From contig JARRRL010000101.1 of NCBI GenBank assembly GCA_037380725.1, positions 1 to 13,777 on the forward strand: a DNA stretch of 13,777 bases. The letters run 5' to 3'. Position 1 is the first letter of the stretch. Every line of letters begins with the position of its first letter. This stretch comes from JARRRL01 sp037380725 (GTDB taxonomy: Bacteria; Pseudomonadota; Gammaproteobacteria; Pseudomonadales; JANQJO01). Below, in pieces: positions 1 through 7,462 of the stretch. Position numbers and translations under genes: made by a program. The notes beneath the pieces were generated by a model. It saw only the letters and a list, made by a program, of their open reading frames with translations. It searched no databases and was not told the origin of the DNA.

Positions 1-372
1 TTTAAAGGCAAGGCGCGTTGCACACAATGCCACGATGGCGCTAATTTTACGGACCACAGTGTTCACAATATTGGTTTAAACAGTCAGGATTTGGGTCGAG
101 GTGCGGTGGTGGGGGACGCGTCATTCAATAAAGCCTTTAAAACGCCTGGTTTGCGTAATGTGGCGTTAACGGCTCCGTATATGCACGATGGTTCAGAGCC
201 CACTTTGTTGGATGTGGTGGAATTTTACGATCGAGGAGGCGATGCGCGCGCGGGGATTTCATCATTGATACAACCTTTACATTTGACCAATCAAGAAAAA
301 GTAGATCTGGTGGCTTTTTTGGGCGCGTTGACGGATCCCGTAGAGCTTGAACGCCCTTGGATACCCGAGTGA
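1..372 (+). CDS. Di-haem cytochrome c peroxidase / MauG-family protein, C-terminal part
   Basis: The open frame enters from the left edge with no start codon in the window, so only the last 123 residues are seen. A c-type haem site CTQCH lies at fragment residues 7-11 (nt 19-33). It is followed by TPGLRNVALTAPYMHDG and then EFYDRGG, the hallmark of the second haem domain of bacterial di-haem peroxidases; the Met of YMHDG (nt 181-183) is the usual axial ligand. Members of this family are periplasmic; they reduce hydrogen peroxide with electrons from small cytochromes or copper proteins, and MauG relatives carry out other oxidations. The gene ends in TGA, 56 bases before the P460-family gene on the same strand. 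The family call is firm; the choice between true peroxidase and MauG-like oxidase needs the missing N-terminal half. Confidence 0.88.
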   Translation, partial: FKGKARCTQCHDGANFTDHSVHNIGLNSQDLGRGAVVGDASFNKAFKTPGLRNVALTAPYMHDGSEPTLLDVVEFYDRGGDARAGISSLIQPLHLTNQEKVDLVAFLGALTDPVELERPWIPE

Positions 373-428
373 GGTCAGCGGGTGGTGAAATGGCGTCTGT
401 GGTTAATGAGTGGAGCGGAGCATAACGT

Positions 429-1061
429 GTGTGTAAAAACAAGGTAAGTCAATCGATGTTGCTGTGGGGTCTGCTTGTGTTGGGGTTATGGGTGATGCGA
501 GTGGGTGTTGCTGAGCCCTTGCCTCAATTGCCAAAGGGAGAGGCTGAACCGTATCGACAACCGGTTTTTGCGGTGCCGGAAGCCTTACACGAAGACATGG
601 CCGATTATCGACATCGATTTAATCGCGTATCGGCCATCAGTTATTCCGCACTCCATTGGAATCATTTTGTCAGTATTTTTGCCGCACCGAACGGCGCGGC
701 GACGGTGTACCGCAACAATTTTAAAGAGTATATGACTCTGGTGGAGCGCGAAGACGATGGTGATGATTACGAGCCCTCATTTCAACAGTATCCCGTTGGC
801 ACGGTCTTTGTAAAAGAACATTTTATTTCTGAAGGTGGGCATGCGGGGAACCCCACGCAACTGTCTGTGATGAAAAAACATGCAGCGGGATATGATTTTT
901 CAGGTGGAGATTGGGAGTACATTCAAATTGGTTTTTCTGGAAAAGTGATGGCGCGTGGCAACTCAGAAAACCCGGTTGTGAAGGCCTTATGCTCCAATTG
1001 TCATAGTAATATTGCGAATCGCGATTATGTGTTTTCTTTAAATTATCAAGAAATTCGATGA
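429..1061 (+). CDS. Cytochrome P460-family periplasmic haem protein
   Basis: This 210-residue protein has a hydrophobic N-terminal signal segment (about residues 10-28, ending near GVAEP) and one c-type haem motif, CSNCH, at residues 188-192 close to the C-terminus. The pattern GTVFVKEHF, then GYDFSGGDWEYIQIG, then the late CxxCH followed by DYVFS, matches the cytochrome P460 / cytochrome c'-beta fold. Known members oxidise hydroxylamine or bind nitric oxide in the periplasm; which applies here cannot be told, because I cannot place the haem-crosslinking lysine of true P460 with certainty. The start is GTG with GGAG at 417-420, eight bases upstream. An in-frame ATG at 456 would give a shorter signal peptide that starts right at the hydrophobic stretch. 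It sits between a di-haem peroxidase and a cupredoxin, all on the same strand. Confidence 0.82.
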   Translation: MCKNKVSQSMLLWGLLVLGLWVMRVGVAEPLPQLPKGEAEPYRQPVFAVPEALHEDMADYRHRFNRVSAISYSALHWNHFVSIFAAPNGAATVYRNNFKEYMTLVEREDDGDDYEPSFQQYPVGTVFVKEHFISEGGHAGNPTQLSVMKKHAAGYDFSGGDWEYIQIGFSGKVMARGNSENPVVKALCSNCHSNIANRDYVFSLNYQEIR

Positions 1062-1076
1062 TCGAAATTCGATGAT
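1050..1076 (+). repeat. 13-base direct repeat spanning the P460 stop codon
   Basis: The 13-mer GAAATTCGATGAT occurs at 1050-1062 and again at 1064-1076, a period of 14. The first copy contains the TGA stop (1059-1061) of the P460-family gene and the second lies in the untranslated spacer. It looks like a small local duplication. Confidence 0.85.
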
Positions 1077-1136
1077 GGCAATCCCAGCGCAGATGGATGT
1101 CTGTGTCAACGGTACGGTAGGGAGCGGGAGTGAGCG

Positions 1137-1811
1137 ATGAAAAAGGCGATGATGATGAGCTCAAGGCGTCGAGGCGTGATCGGTGGCCTGTACGCGGTTT
1201 TAATGGGCGCGATCGGTGTAATGAGTGCGAGCAGTACTGTGGCGCAAGCGGATTCCATTGTGGCGCGCCTGTTTTTCGATAAAAAACCACCTCGTGTTGG
1301 GGTGATGTATGCCGTCGATGGGAATCAGTCAACGATTACGAATCAGAAGATCGATCAGAAAGAAAAGCAATTTGATCAAGATCTTTATGTTATTTCACCG
1401 GGTGCCGCGGTGACACTGAGGAATTCCGATAGCATCGATCACAATATTTATGCGCGAGGCAGTGAGCAAGCACCGGGGTTTGACGCGGGATTGATGTCTC
1501 CAAATAAAGAAAAAACGATGAAACTGGATTGGCAGGCGCCGACCTTTGAGCGTTTGAGCTGTAAAATTCACCCCAAAATGCGCGCCTATGTGGCGTCCAT
1601 ACCCACCGATCACTTTGTGAGTATGTTGTTTAAGCGGGAAGGCCTGGACGAATCCTACTCGTTAACGGTGGACGCCAGTACACACGCGATTGGCTTGTTG
1701 TTGCTTGGGTATGAGCCTGTCGAAGTGACACTGAATAACGGGGAGTCGATGGAAGTTGAACTCAAGAAGCGAAATCAAGTGAGTGGTAAGGTAGTTTTTT
1801 CTCGACAATAA
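1137..1811 (+). CDS. Periplasmic cupredoxin (type 1 copper protein, methylamine-utilisation-like)
   Basis: The protein has 224 residues with a positively charged start (MKKAMMMSSRRRG), a hydrophobic stretch and an Ala-rich cleavage region (VAQADS), which together form an export signal. A single cupredoxin domain follows. Likely copper ligands are His102 (in SIDHNIYA) and the set Cys142, His145 and Met148 in CKIHPKMRAYV, a C-x2-H-x2-M arrangement typical of small blue copper proteins. About 70 residues follow the ligand loop and look like an added beta-rich module (YSLTVDAST... VEVELKKRNQVSGKVVF). The ATG at 1137 has GGGAG at 1126-1130. Small cupredoxins often donate electrons to di-haem peroxidases, and one is encoded just upstream, so electron donation is a reasonable inference. 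A 75-base spacer separates it from the P460-family gene. Confidence 0.83.
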   Translation: MKKAMMMSSRRRGVIGGLYAVLMGAIGVMSASSTVAQADSIVARLFFDKKPPRVGVMYAVDGNQSTITNQKIDQKEKQFDQDLYVISPGAAVTLRNSDSIDHNIYARGSEQAPGFDAGLMSPNKEKTMKLDWQAPTFERLSCKIHPKMRAYVASIPTDHFVSMLFKREGLDESYSLTVDASTHAIGLLLLGYEPVEVTLNNGESMEVELKKRNQVSGKVVFSRQ

Positions 1812-1866
1812 ATGTTGTCGGACTTGCAAGGACCCGCATCATCTTTACTCTGAGCAGGATTAATTT

Positions 1867-2379
1867 GTGATGGCATTTTTTGCACAGATGAAGTTGAAAG
1901 TCCATCAGCGTGTGCTGCTGTCGTTCCTCGTTGTGGCGATATTGGTGCTGTCTTACGTTGTAGAATCCATTTTAACGATGACGGTTTTGAATCGAGATTT
2001 TCACGCGTTGACGAATGCGGTCGTTCCGTTGAATCGACACAGTGTCAATTTAATTAACTTGTCCATTGATTTTCAACAACTCATGCAGCGCATTAATCAA
2101 TTGCAAGACGAGCAGACGATTCGCACACTCAAGCTGGAGGCTGAGCAGCGTGTGGGTGAACTGCAGCGTATTGTGCAAACGATCCGTCGGTTGAACGTAA
2201 ACGTTGATGATGTGTCAATGATGCTGACAGACATGGAAGCAAAACTGGGCCAATTGAGCACTTTGACGCAAACGTTGCTGGATGGCAAACACCAAACCTT
2301 GGCGCTTAATGCGCTTATTCCGGATCAGTTAGTGCGTTATGCCAGAGCACTTGATGATATGAAGCAATTCATGATGTAG
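1867..2379 (+). CDS. MCP N-terminal piece (first membrane segment and proximal sensor)
   Basis: If the amber codon terminates translation, this 170-residue product holds only the first membrane helix (around LLSFLVVAILVLSYVV) and the first part of the helical periplasmic sensor, ending ...DDMKQFMM. It lacks the second membrane helix, HAMP and signalling domain and could not signal to CheA. GTG 1867 and ATG 1870 are adjacent start choices; AGGA at 1856-1859 is 7 bases from the first and 10 from the second. Confidence 0.6.
   Translation: MMAFFAQMKLKVHQRVLLSFLVVAILVLSYVVESILTMTVLNRDFHALTNAVVPLNRHSVNLINLSIDFQQLMQRINQLQDEQTIRTLKLEAEQRVGELQRIVQTIRRLNVNVDDVSMMLTDMEAKLGQLSTLTQTLLDGKHQTLALNALIPDQLVRYARALDDMKQFMM
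2377..2379 (+). other. Internal in-frame amber codon in the MCP gene
   Basis: TAG lies between ATG ATG and GCA TCC in the single MCP frame. The upstream frame is open from 1867 and the downstream frame is open to 3894 without another stop. The gene's own terminator is also TAG. Confidence 0.9.
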
Positions 2380-2421
2380 GCATCCGAAGACAGAGATGTT
2401 GATATTTCCACTGAGGTATAT

Positions 2422-3894
2422 GTGGTGGTGGACAGTGTTACGAAGCTGGGTAAAGACATGAACCAAATCAGTTTCAGCCCAACTTCCGAATTGGTGCGCT
2501 CAACGCACAGCGTTATTCAGAAACGTTGGGAGAAGGTGGTCGATGTGATGAGCGCCTTGCAGGCAGCGGATGAATTGTACAGCGACGATTGGGATAGTGT
2601 GCTGGATGCGTACCATATTCTGCATCAGGCGCTGACGGAAACGGGTTATTTGCTTGATAACATTCAATCGCTTGCTGATGCAACGGACGCGTATCAACAG
2701 GATTCGCTTCATGCCCAACATCAATTAAAGGACTTGACCGACACGATACAAAAACTGAATCAAGGCGCTCAACTGTTGATGGTTGAAGCCAGCGATGATA
2801 TTGGGTCGATGTTGGCGGACAATCGATTTATCAGTGTGGGGATGTCTGTGTTGGTGTTCAGTTTGTTGGTGGTGGTGGGCTACGGTTTGCTACGCAGTAT
2901 TAAACGTCCTCTGATGGCGTTTAAAGCTTTTGTTGAGCAGGTTGAGGAAGGCGACTTGACGCGGGTGTTGCATCTCAATTCGGGCGATGAGTTCGAGGAG
3001 GCGTCCGTAAAATTGAATTGTTTAACCAAACGACTGAATCTCGTTATGTCGAAAATTGGGTTCCAAGCGAACGATGTCATCAGCACGACGGATTACGTGA
3101 TGCAGTCCAGTGAGGCTTTATCCGATGTATTGAATCAACAGATCCAGGCGGTGTCTGAGATTAATCAGATCATGCAAACGCTCAATACATCGGGTGCGCG
3201 TGTTCGAGATAACGTTGAACAAACACATCAGCGGATCGATGAGGTGTCTCAATTGACCACGCAAGCGGTGCAGGAAGCGCGTGATTCATCGTGTACGATG
3301 AATGAATTAAAGCAACTGCTGACGCAAACCCGTGGCCATGTGGAGCAGTTGGTGATTGATATTCGCGATATACATGGTATGACGAATTTGATCGGTGATG
3401 TTGCCAAACAAACCAACCTGTTGGCGCTGAACGCCGCCATTGAAGCGGCGCGGGCGTCGTCGCATGGTAGCGGGTTTGCGGTTGTGGCGGAAAAGGTGCG
3501 TGAATTGGCCAACAGTGCGAACGAAACCACGAATTTGATCCGCAATCGTATCGAGCAAATTGTGATTCAGAGTACCGATTCTAAAGAATCGGTTGAACGG
3601 TGCTACGCGATTGTTGAAAAAGTGTATGAGCGATTTATTGTGACAGATGGCATCATGAATAATATTGATAAAGCCACCAATGAGGTGTCCACGTTTACGT
3701 CTGAGGTGAGCGAAACGGCAGAAGCGCAGTTCCAGCATATTAAATCGACTGGGGTGAGCTTGGACAGCATTGCGGCATTGGCGCACAGCAACGTGGAAAC
3801 GTTTAAGGGCATTCGGTCTACCATGATGGGCCTGGGGCAGGTATCCAGCTCGTTGAAGAAAGAGGTTGAATATTTTAAATACCAAGACGGGTAG
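2422..3894 (+). CDS. MCP C-terminal piece (HAMP and signalling domain)
   Basis: This part carries the distal half of the periplasmic sensor, the membrane segment ISVGMSVLVFSLLVVVGYG, the HAMP linker and the complete MCP signalling domain, whose conserved tip is intact. The first candidate start after the amber codon is GTG 2422. It has GAGGT at 2413-2417 about five bases upstream, so reinitiation is possible on paper. The product would begin in a periplasmic domain without an N-terminal membrane helix, so its topology would be abnormal unless the remaining helix inserts as a reverse anchor. I read it as the remainder of one gene rather than an independent receptor. Confidence 0.6.
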   Translation: MVVDSVTKLGKDMNQISFSPTSELVRSTHSVIQKRWEKVVDVMSALQAADELYSDDWDSVLDAYHILHQALTETGYLLDNIQSLADATDAYQQDSLHAQHQLKDLTDTIQKLNQGAQLLMVEASDDIGSMLADNRFISVGMSVLVFSLLVVVGYGLLRSIKRPLMAFKAFVEQVEEGDLTRVLHLNSGDEFEEASVKLNCLTKRLNLVMSKIGFQANDVISTTDYVMQSSEALSDVLNQQIQAVSEINQIMQTLNTSGARVRDNVEQTHQRIDEVSQLTTQAVQEARDSSCTMNELKQLLTQTRGHVEQLVIDIRDIHGMTNLIGDVAKQTNLLALNAAIEAARASSHGSGFAVVAEKVRELANSANETTNLIRNRIEQIVIQSTDSKESVERCYAIVEKVYERFIVTDGIMNNIDKATNEVSTFTSEVSETAEAQFQHIKSTGVSLDSIAALAHSNVETFKGIRSTMMGLGQVSSSLKKEVEYFKYQDG

Positions 3895-3935
3895 ATGGGG
3901 ACGCTGTTAAATGATATCAATTTGGGAATATCCGT

Positions 3936-5705
3936 ATGTGTGGTATCAGTGGAGAAGTTCGTTTTGACACTCAGCCTGTGGAGGTGGAACGTCTAGAAAA
4001 AATGAATGCCGCTTTGGTATTACGGGGACCAGATGACGGTGGCATTTTTTCTTTGGGGTCGCGTGGTTTTGCTCATCGACGCCTTAAAATTATGGATTTA
4101 TCTTTGCAATCACAGCAACCGATGCTGGATGTTTATTTGGGTTTGGGTGTTGTGTTTAACGGTGCCTTGTACAATCACCGTGCTTTGCGTGCTGAATTGG
4201 AGTTAATGGGATATCGTTTTTTCTCGAGCGGTGATACGGAAGTCATTCTCAAGGCGTATCACGCGTGGGGGATCGATGGGGTCAAGCGTTTCGATGGCAT
4301 GTTTGCGTTTGCGTTGTGGGAGCGTGACAGCGGCAAAACCATTTTGTGTCGAGATCGTCTGGGTATTAAACCCTTATATTTCACGCACGATGCGCGACGA
4401 TTGCGATTTGCGTCGACGCTGCCTGCGCTGTTGGCGGCCGGTGATGTGGATACGCATATTGATCCACGGGCGTTGAATTTCTATTTGAATTTTCATGCGG
4501 TCGTGCCAGCGCCGTACACGATTTTAAGCGGTATTCAAAAGTTGCCGCCCGCTTCGTATGCGGTGCTGGAACCGGATGGGCGCCTGCAAACGCATAGCTA
4601 TTGGTCGCTGTCTTTTATGCAGCAGGACACCGCGTCTTTGACAACGTTTGAGGCGTATCAGGAAGCGTTGCTGGAAGCGCTGCGTGCGGCGGTTCGTCGT
4701 CGTTTGGTGGCGGCGGTGGATGTGGGGGTGTTGCTGTCTGGGGGGGTGGATTCGAGCTTGCTGGTTGGGTTAATGGCTGAAGCGGGCGTTGAGCGACTCA
4801 AAACCTATTCGGTGGGTTTTGAAACCGTTAACGGCCTGAAGGGCGATGAATTTACCTATTCAGATCTGGTTGCGCGGCATTTTGATACCGATCACCACAA
4901 GATATCGGTGTCGTCTGAGGCTTTGTTGTCCGCTTTACCGGATGCGATTACCGCGATGTCTGAGCCCATGGTGAGTCACGATTGCATTGGCTTTTATCTG
5001 TTGTCACAAGCGGTTTCTCGTACCTGTCGGGCCGTGCAGAGCGGTCAGGGAGCGGATGAGGTGTTTGGGGGTTACCACTGGTATCGAGCGATGGCGTCGA
5101 GCGCCCCATTTGAATCCTATCGAAAAGCCTTTTTTGATCGAGATTATAATGAGTACCAGAAAACGGTCAGCGCTGAATACGGTGTGAATGATATTGCGGG
5201 ACAATTTGTGCAACAGCATTTTGATGCAATTCAAACGCCGTGTGGGATAGATAAAGCCTTGCATCTGGATACGACGGTGATGTTGGTCGATGATCCCGTT
5301 AAACGCGTAGACAACATGACAATGGCGTGGGGTTTGGAAGCGCGTGTACCGTATTTGGATCATCATTTGGTGGAATTTGCTGCTCAAATACCGGCGGATT
5401 TTAAAGTGAGTGGCGAAGGCAAAATGATTTTGAAAGAAGCGGCGCGTTCGGTGATTCCGGCAGCGGTTATTGATCGACCAAAGGGATATTTTCCTGTCCC
5501 CGCGCTCACGTATTTGAGAGGTCATGTGTTAACCTATGTGCAGGACGCATTGACCAATGCGGCGGCTCAGAAAAGGGGCCTTTTTCAGCGTGCTTATTTG
5601 AATCGCTTGTTGTCAGCGCCAGAAGAGCATATTACACCATTACGTGGATCCAAATTGTGGCAATTGGGTTTGCTTGAGCTGTGGCTACAAAGTATGAACA
5701 TATGA
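3936..5705 (+). CDS. asnO: N-acetylglutaminylglutamine amidotransferase (asparagine synthetase-like, AsnO)
   Basis: This 589-residue class II glutamine amidotransferase belongs to the asparagine synthetase family. Its NAGGN-locus neighbours place it as the enzyme that amidates N-acetylglutaminylglutamine to the osmolyte NAGGN. After removal of the initiator Met, Cys2 of MCGISGE is the nucleophile of the N-terminal glutaminase domain (also LRGPDDGG, FNGALYNH, SSGDTEVIL). The synthetase domain has the pyrophosphate loop SGGVDS at residues 268-273 and later conserved stretches such as QGADEVFGGYHWYR and GLEARVPYLDH. All key residues are present and the length is what I recall for this subfamily. 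ATG 3936 is fixed by the need for MCG; the ribosome site is weak (GGGA at 3924-3927). It begins 41 bases after the broken MCP gene. The family is osmotically induced elsewhere, but I found no convincing promoter in the short leader. Confidence 0.92.
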   Translation: MCGISGEVRFDTQPVEVERLEKMNAALVLRGPDDGGIFSLGSRGFAHRRLKIMDLSLQSQQPMLDVYLGLGVVFNGALYNHRALRAELELMGYRFFSSGDTEVILKAYHAWGIDGVKRFDGMFAFALWERDSGKTILCRDRLGIKPLYFTHDARRLRFASTLPALLAAGDVDTHIDPRALNFYLNFHAVVPAPYTILSGIQKLPPASYAVLEPDGRLQTHSYWSLSFMQQDTASLTTFEAYQEALLEALRAAVRRRLVAAVDVGVLLSGGVDSSLLVGLMAEAGVERLKTYSVGFETVNGLKGDEFTYSDLVARHFDTDHHKISVSSEALLSALPDAITAMSEPMVSHDCIGFYLLSQAVSRTCRAVQSGQGADEVFGGYHWYRAMASSAPFESYRKAFFDRDYNEYQKTVSAEYGVNDIAGQFVQQHFDAIQTPCGIDKALHLDTTVMLVDDPVKRVDNMTMAWGLEARVPYLDHHLVEFAAQIPADFKVSGEGKMILKEAARSVIPAAVIDRPKGYFPVPALTYLRGHVLTYVQDALTNAAAQKRGLFQRAYLNRLLSAPEEHITPLRGSKLWQLGLLELWLQSMNI

Positions 5706-5751
5706 ATAGGACGTGTAGACACGTTTTTCCTGTATGGTAATTGGAGATATC

Positions 5752-5820
5752 GTGACGGATCATCGATTGTTGACAACGCAAGCACCCACCTACCAGCGAC
5801 TGAGGCACTGTTGTACGTAA
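5752..5820 (+). other. Probable original start and N-terminal remnant of ngg, out of frame with the main body
   Basis: GTG at 5752 has a good ribosome site, GGAG at 5743-5746 with a five-base spacer. It opens a 22-codon frame (residues TDHRLLTTQAPTYQRL and onward) that ends at TAA 5818-5820. From memory, the N-termini of Ngg proteins resemble this (a LL..QAP.Y.RL pattern). The main ngg frame, which is different, starts to look family-like at about 5808. I infer that a deletion of very roughly 150-200 bases with an out-of-frame junction removed the segment between. Confidence 0.5.
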
Positions 5821-7355
5821 CTGATCCGCATATTGTTCTGGCGCACGCGCCTCAGCAGTTGTTTTTAGACCCCTCTGATACGCTGCGTTTGAATTTATCA
5901 TTACATCGAACTGAATCGTATACGACGTCTGGTTTTTGGGTACGTCGTGTGATGACTATGAGCGATGCCGAGGCCATTGTACGTATTTATTTGAAACGTC
6001 ATATGGTGGTGCCGCGCCCTGAATTTATTTATGAACACCGTTTGTCTAAACAGCTGATTTATTGGGTGGCGGAAGATAACGCAACGGGTGAAATTCTGGG
6101 TACTGCCATGGGGGTTAATCATTCGCGCTTATTCAATGATCCGTCGATGGGGTCCAGTCTGTGGTGTTTGGCTGTGGATCCGCAATCGCCTCGTCCCGGT
6201 GTAGGGATTGGTATGGTGTGTTATTTGGCGCAATATTTTAAAACGCGAGGGTGTGCGTATATGGATTTGTCTGTTTTACACGACAACCGAGAAGCGCAGT
6301 GCTTGTATAAGCGTTTAGGCTTCAAAAAATTGCCCACTTTTTCGATCAAGAACAAAAACGCCTTCAACGAAAATTTGTTCATTGGTCCTGATTTTCAGGA
6401 AAAACTGAATCCTTACGCGCAAATTATCGTTGATGAAGCGCGGGCGCGAGGCATTACGGTTACGGTGTTGGATGCGGAGGGCGGTTATTTCAAGCTCCGT
6501 CGCGGTGGGAAAGAAGTGACGTGCCGCGAATCACTCTGCGATTTGACCTCGGCAATTGCTATGAGTCGTTGCCAAGATAAAGTGTTGACGTATCGTTGGT
6601 TATCGCGTATTGACGTGAAAATGCCGACGTACCAGCTCGCCGGTACTCAGCTCGAAAATAAAAAGTTTATGGATGAGTGCGGCGCGATTGTGGTCAAACC
6701 GTCTGATTCTGAACAAGGCAAAGGCATTACCATCGGTGTTGAAACGCCAGAAAAATTGGCAGCCGCTGTCACCGAAGCGCAGCGCTACAGTGATCGCGTG
6801 CTGCTGGAATCCTATCACGCGGGCGATGATTTACGGGTTGTGGTGATCGGATATCGCGTGGTGGCAGCGGCCATTCGCAAACCCGCTCAGGTTGTTGGGG
6901 ATGGTAAACGAACCATTCGCATGCTGATCGAAAAGCAAAGTCGTCGGCGGGCTGCTGCAACCGATGGTGAAAGCCAAATTCCCCTTGATTCAGTGACACG
7001 AGATTGTGTGCAGCAGAAGGGGTATTCGTTGGATTCGGTTTTGGATGAGGGTCAGATACTGTGTGTACGCAAGACGGCGAACTTGCACACAGGTGGTACC
7101 TTGCACGATGTGACCGCGCGCTTGCGCCCGGAAATAAAACTGGTGTCGGAGCAGATTGCTCGGCATTTGGAAATTCCTGTGGTGGGTTTGGATTTTATTA
7201 TTCAAGATATCACCAATCCAGATTACATTTTTATTGAGGCCAATGAGCGAGTAGGCTTAGCGAACCACGAGCCTCAACCAACGGCTCAGCGATTCTTGGA
7301 TTTGTTATTTCCCTTATCGATCAGTAGTCGTGAACCTTACGATCACGCTCGATAA
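5811..7355 (+). CDS. ngg: N-acetylglutaminylglutamine synthetase (GNAT/ATP-grasp fusion), N-terminally shortened
   Basis: This two-domain protein acetylates glutamine and ligates a second glutamine to give N-acetylglutaminylglutamine, the substrate of AsnO. A short N-terminal region (APQQLFLDPSDTLRL) precedes a GNAT domain, at about residues 45-185 from the TTG, with RPGVGIGM as the acetyl-CoA loop and the NREAQCLYKRLGF helix. An ATP-grasp ligase follows, with IVVKPSDSEQGKGITIG, an LLESYHAGDDLRVVVIG strand and FIEANERVGLANHEPQP near the end. Both catalytic domains look intact. The start is the problem: the frame has no ATG or GTG after the asnO stop, so TTG 5811 is the first usable codon, with GAGG at 5802-5805. 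At 514 residues it is shorter than family members as I recall them. A better-placed GTG at 5752 is in another frame. Activity without the lost N-terminal segment is uncertain. Confidence 0.87.
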   Translation: MYVTDPHIVLAHAPQQLFLDPSDTLRLNLSLHRTESYTTSGFWVRRVMTMSDAEAIVRIYLKRHMVVPRPEFIYEHRLSKQLIYWVAEDNATGEILGTAMGVNHSRLFNDPSMGSSLWCLAVDPQSPRPGVGIGMVCYLAQYFKTRGCAYMDLSVLHDNREAQCLYKRLGFKKLPTFSIKNKNAFNENLFIGPDFQEKLNPYAQIIVDEARARGITVTVLDAEGGYFKLRRGGKEVTCRESLCDLTSAIAMSRCQDKVLTYRWLSRIDVKMPTYQLAGTQLENKKFMDECGAIVVKPSDSEQGKGITIGVETPEKLAAAVTEAQRYSDRVLLESYHAGDDLRVVVIGYRVVAAAIRKPAQVVGDGKRTIRMLIEKQSRRRAAATDGESQIPLDSVTRDCVQQKGYSLDSVLDEGQILCVRKTANLHTGGTLHDVTARLRPEIKLVSEQIARHLEIPVVGLDFIIQDITNPDYIFIEANERVGLANHEPQPTAQRFLDLLFPLSISSREPYDHAR

Positions 7356-7402
7356 TTGCTGTTTCTGTCCGTGTGGATAGGATAACGTGAATCGGAAACG
7401 AA

Positions 7403-7462
7403 ATGAAAAACAAAACCGAAGTGAAGAACAAAACCGAAGCGAGAAAATCCTGTGGCGTTTAA
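7403..7462 (+). other. 19-codon mini-ORF with an 18-base tandem repeat, overlapping the first M42 start
   Basis: ATG 7403 opens a 19-codon lysine-rich frame ending at TAA 7460-7462, eleven bases into the M42 gene that starts at GTG 7452. Within it TGAAAAACAAAACCGAAG (7404-7421) is repeated at 7422-7439 with one mismatch, giving the peptide pattern KNKTE-VKNKTE. The ribosome site is weak (GGA at 7394-7396). It may be a translational leader coupling ribosomes onto the M42 start, or chance made by a small duplication. Confidence 0.3.
7404..7439 (+). repeat. Two-copy 18-base tandem repeat in the ngg-M42 spacer
   Basis: The two units at 7404-7421 and 7422-7439 are identical at 17 of 18 positions. 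They lie in the 96-base spacer between ngg and the first M42 gene. Confidence 0.85.

Larger units (their letters stand above)
1867..3894 (+). pseudogene. Methyl-accepting chemotaxis protein interrupted by an in-frame amber codon
   Basis: One reading frame runs from GTG 1867 to the TAG at 3892-3894 and is broken only by TAG at 2377-2379 (codon 171). Read through, it gives about 675 residues with a standard MCP layout: first membrane segment at about 15-37, a long helical periplasmic region to about 320, second membrane segment at about 321-343, a HAMP region after it (LRSIKRPL... EEGDLTR), then the cytoplasmic coiled coil. The signalling tip is at about residues 511-550 (QTNLLALNAAIEAARA, GFAVVAEKVRELA). 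There is no C-terminal NWETF-type pentapeptide for CheR/CheB docking. No frameshift is visible around the stop and the helical register looks continuous, so a single point mutation (for example CAG to TAG), a sequencing error or readthrough are the options. AGGA at 1856-1859 serves the start. Confidence 0.8.

Noticed and set aside
2377..2379. Pyrrolysine or other genetic recoding of TAG
   Set aside because: The MCP gene itself terminates with TAG, nothing in the window points to Pyl machinery, and MCPs are not known to contain it; a nonsense mutation or sequence error is simpler.
3853..3881. Possible promoter for asnO (TTGAAG, 17 bases, TAAATA)
   Set aside because: Both boxes match the consensus poorly and lie inside the end of the MCP coding sequence; chance matches of this quality are common.
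3914..3930. Inverted GATAT...ATATC pair in the asnO leader
   Set aside because: Five-base arms in an AT-rich leader are expected by chance; no known operator matches.
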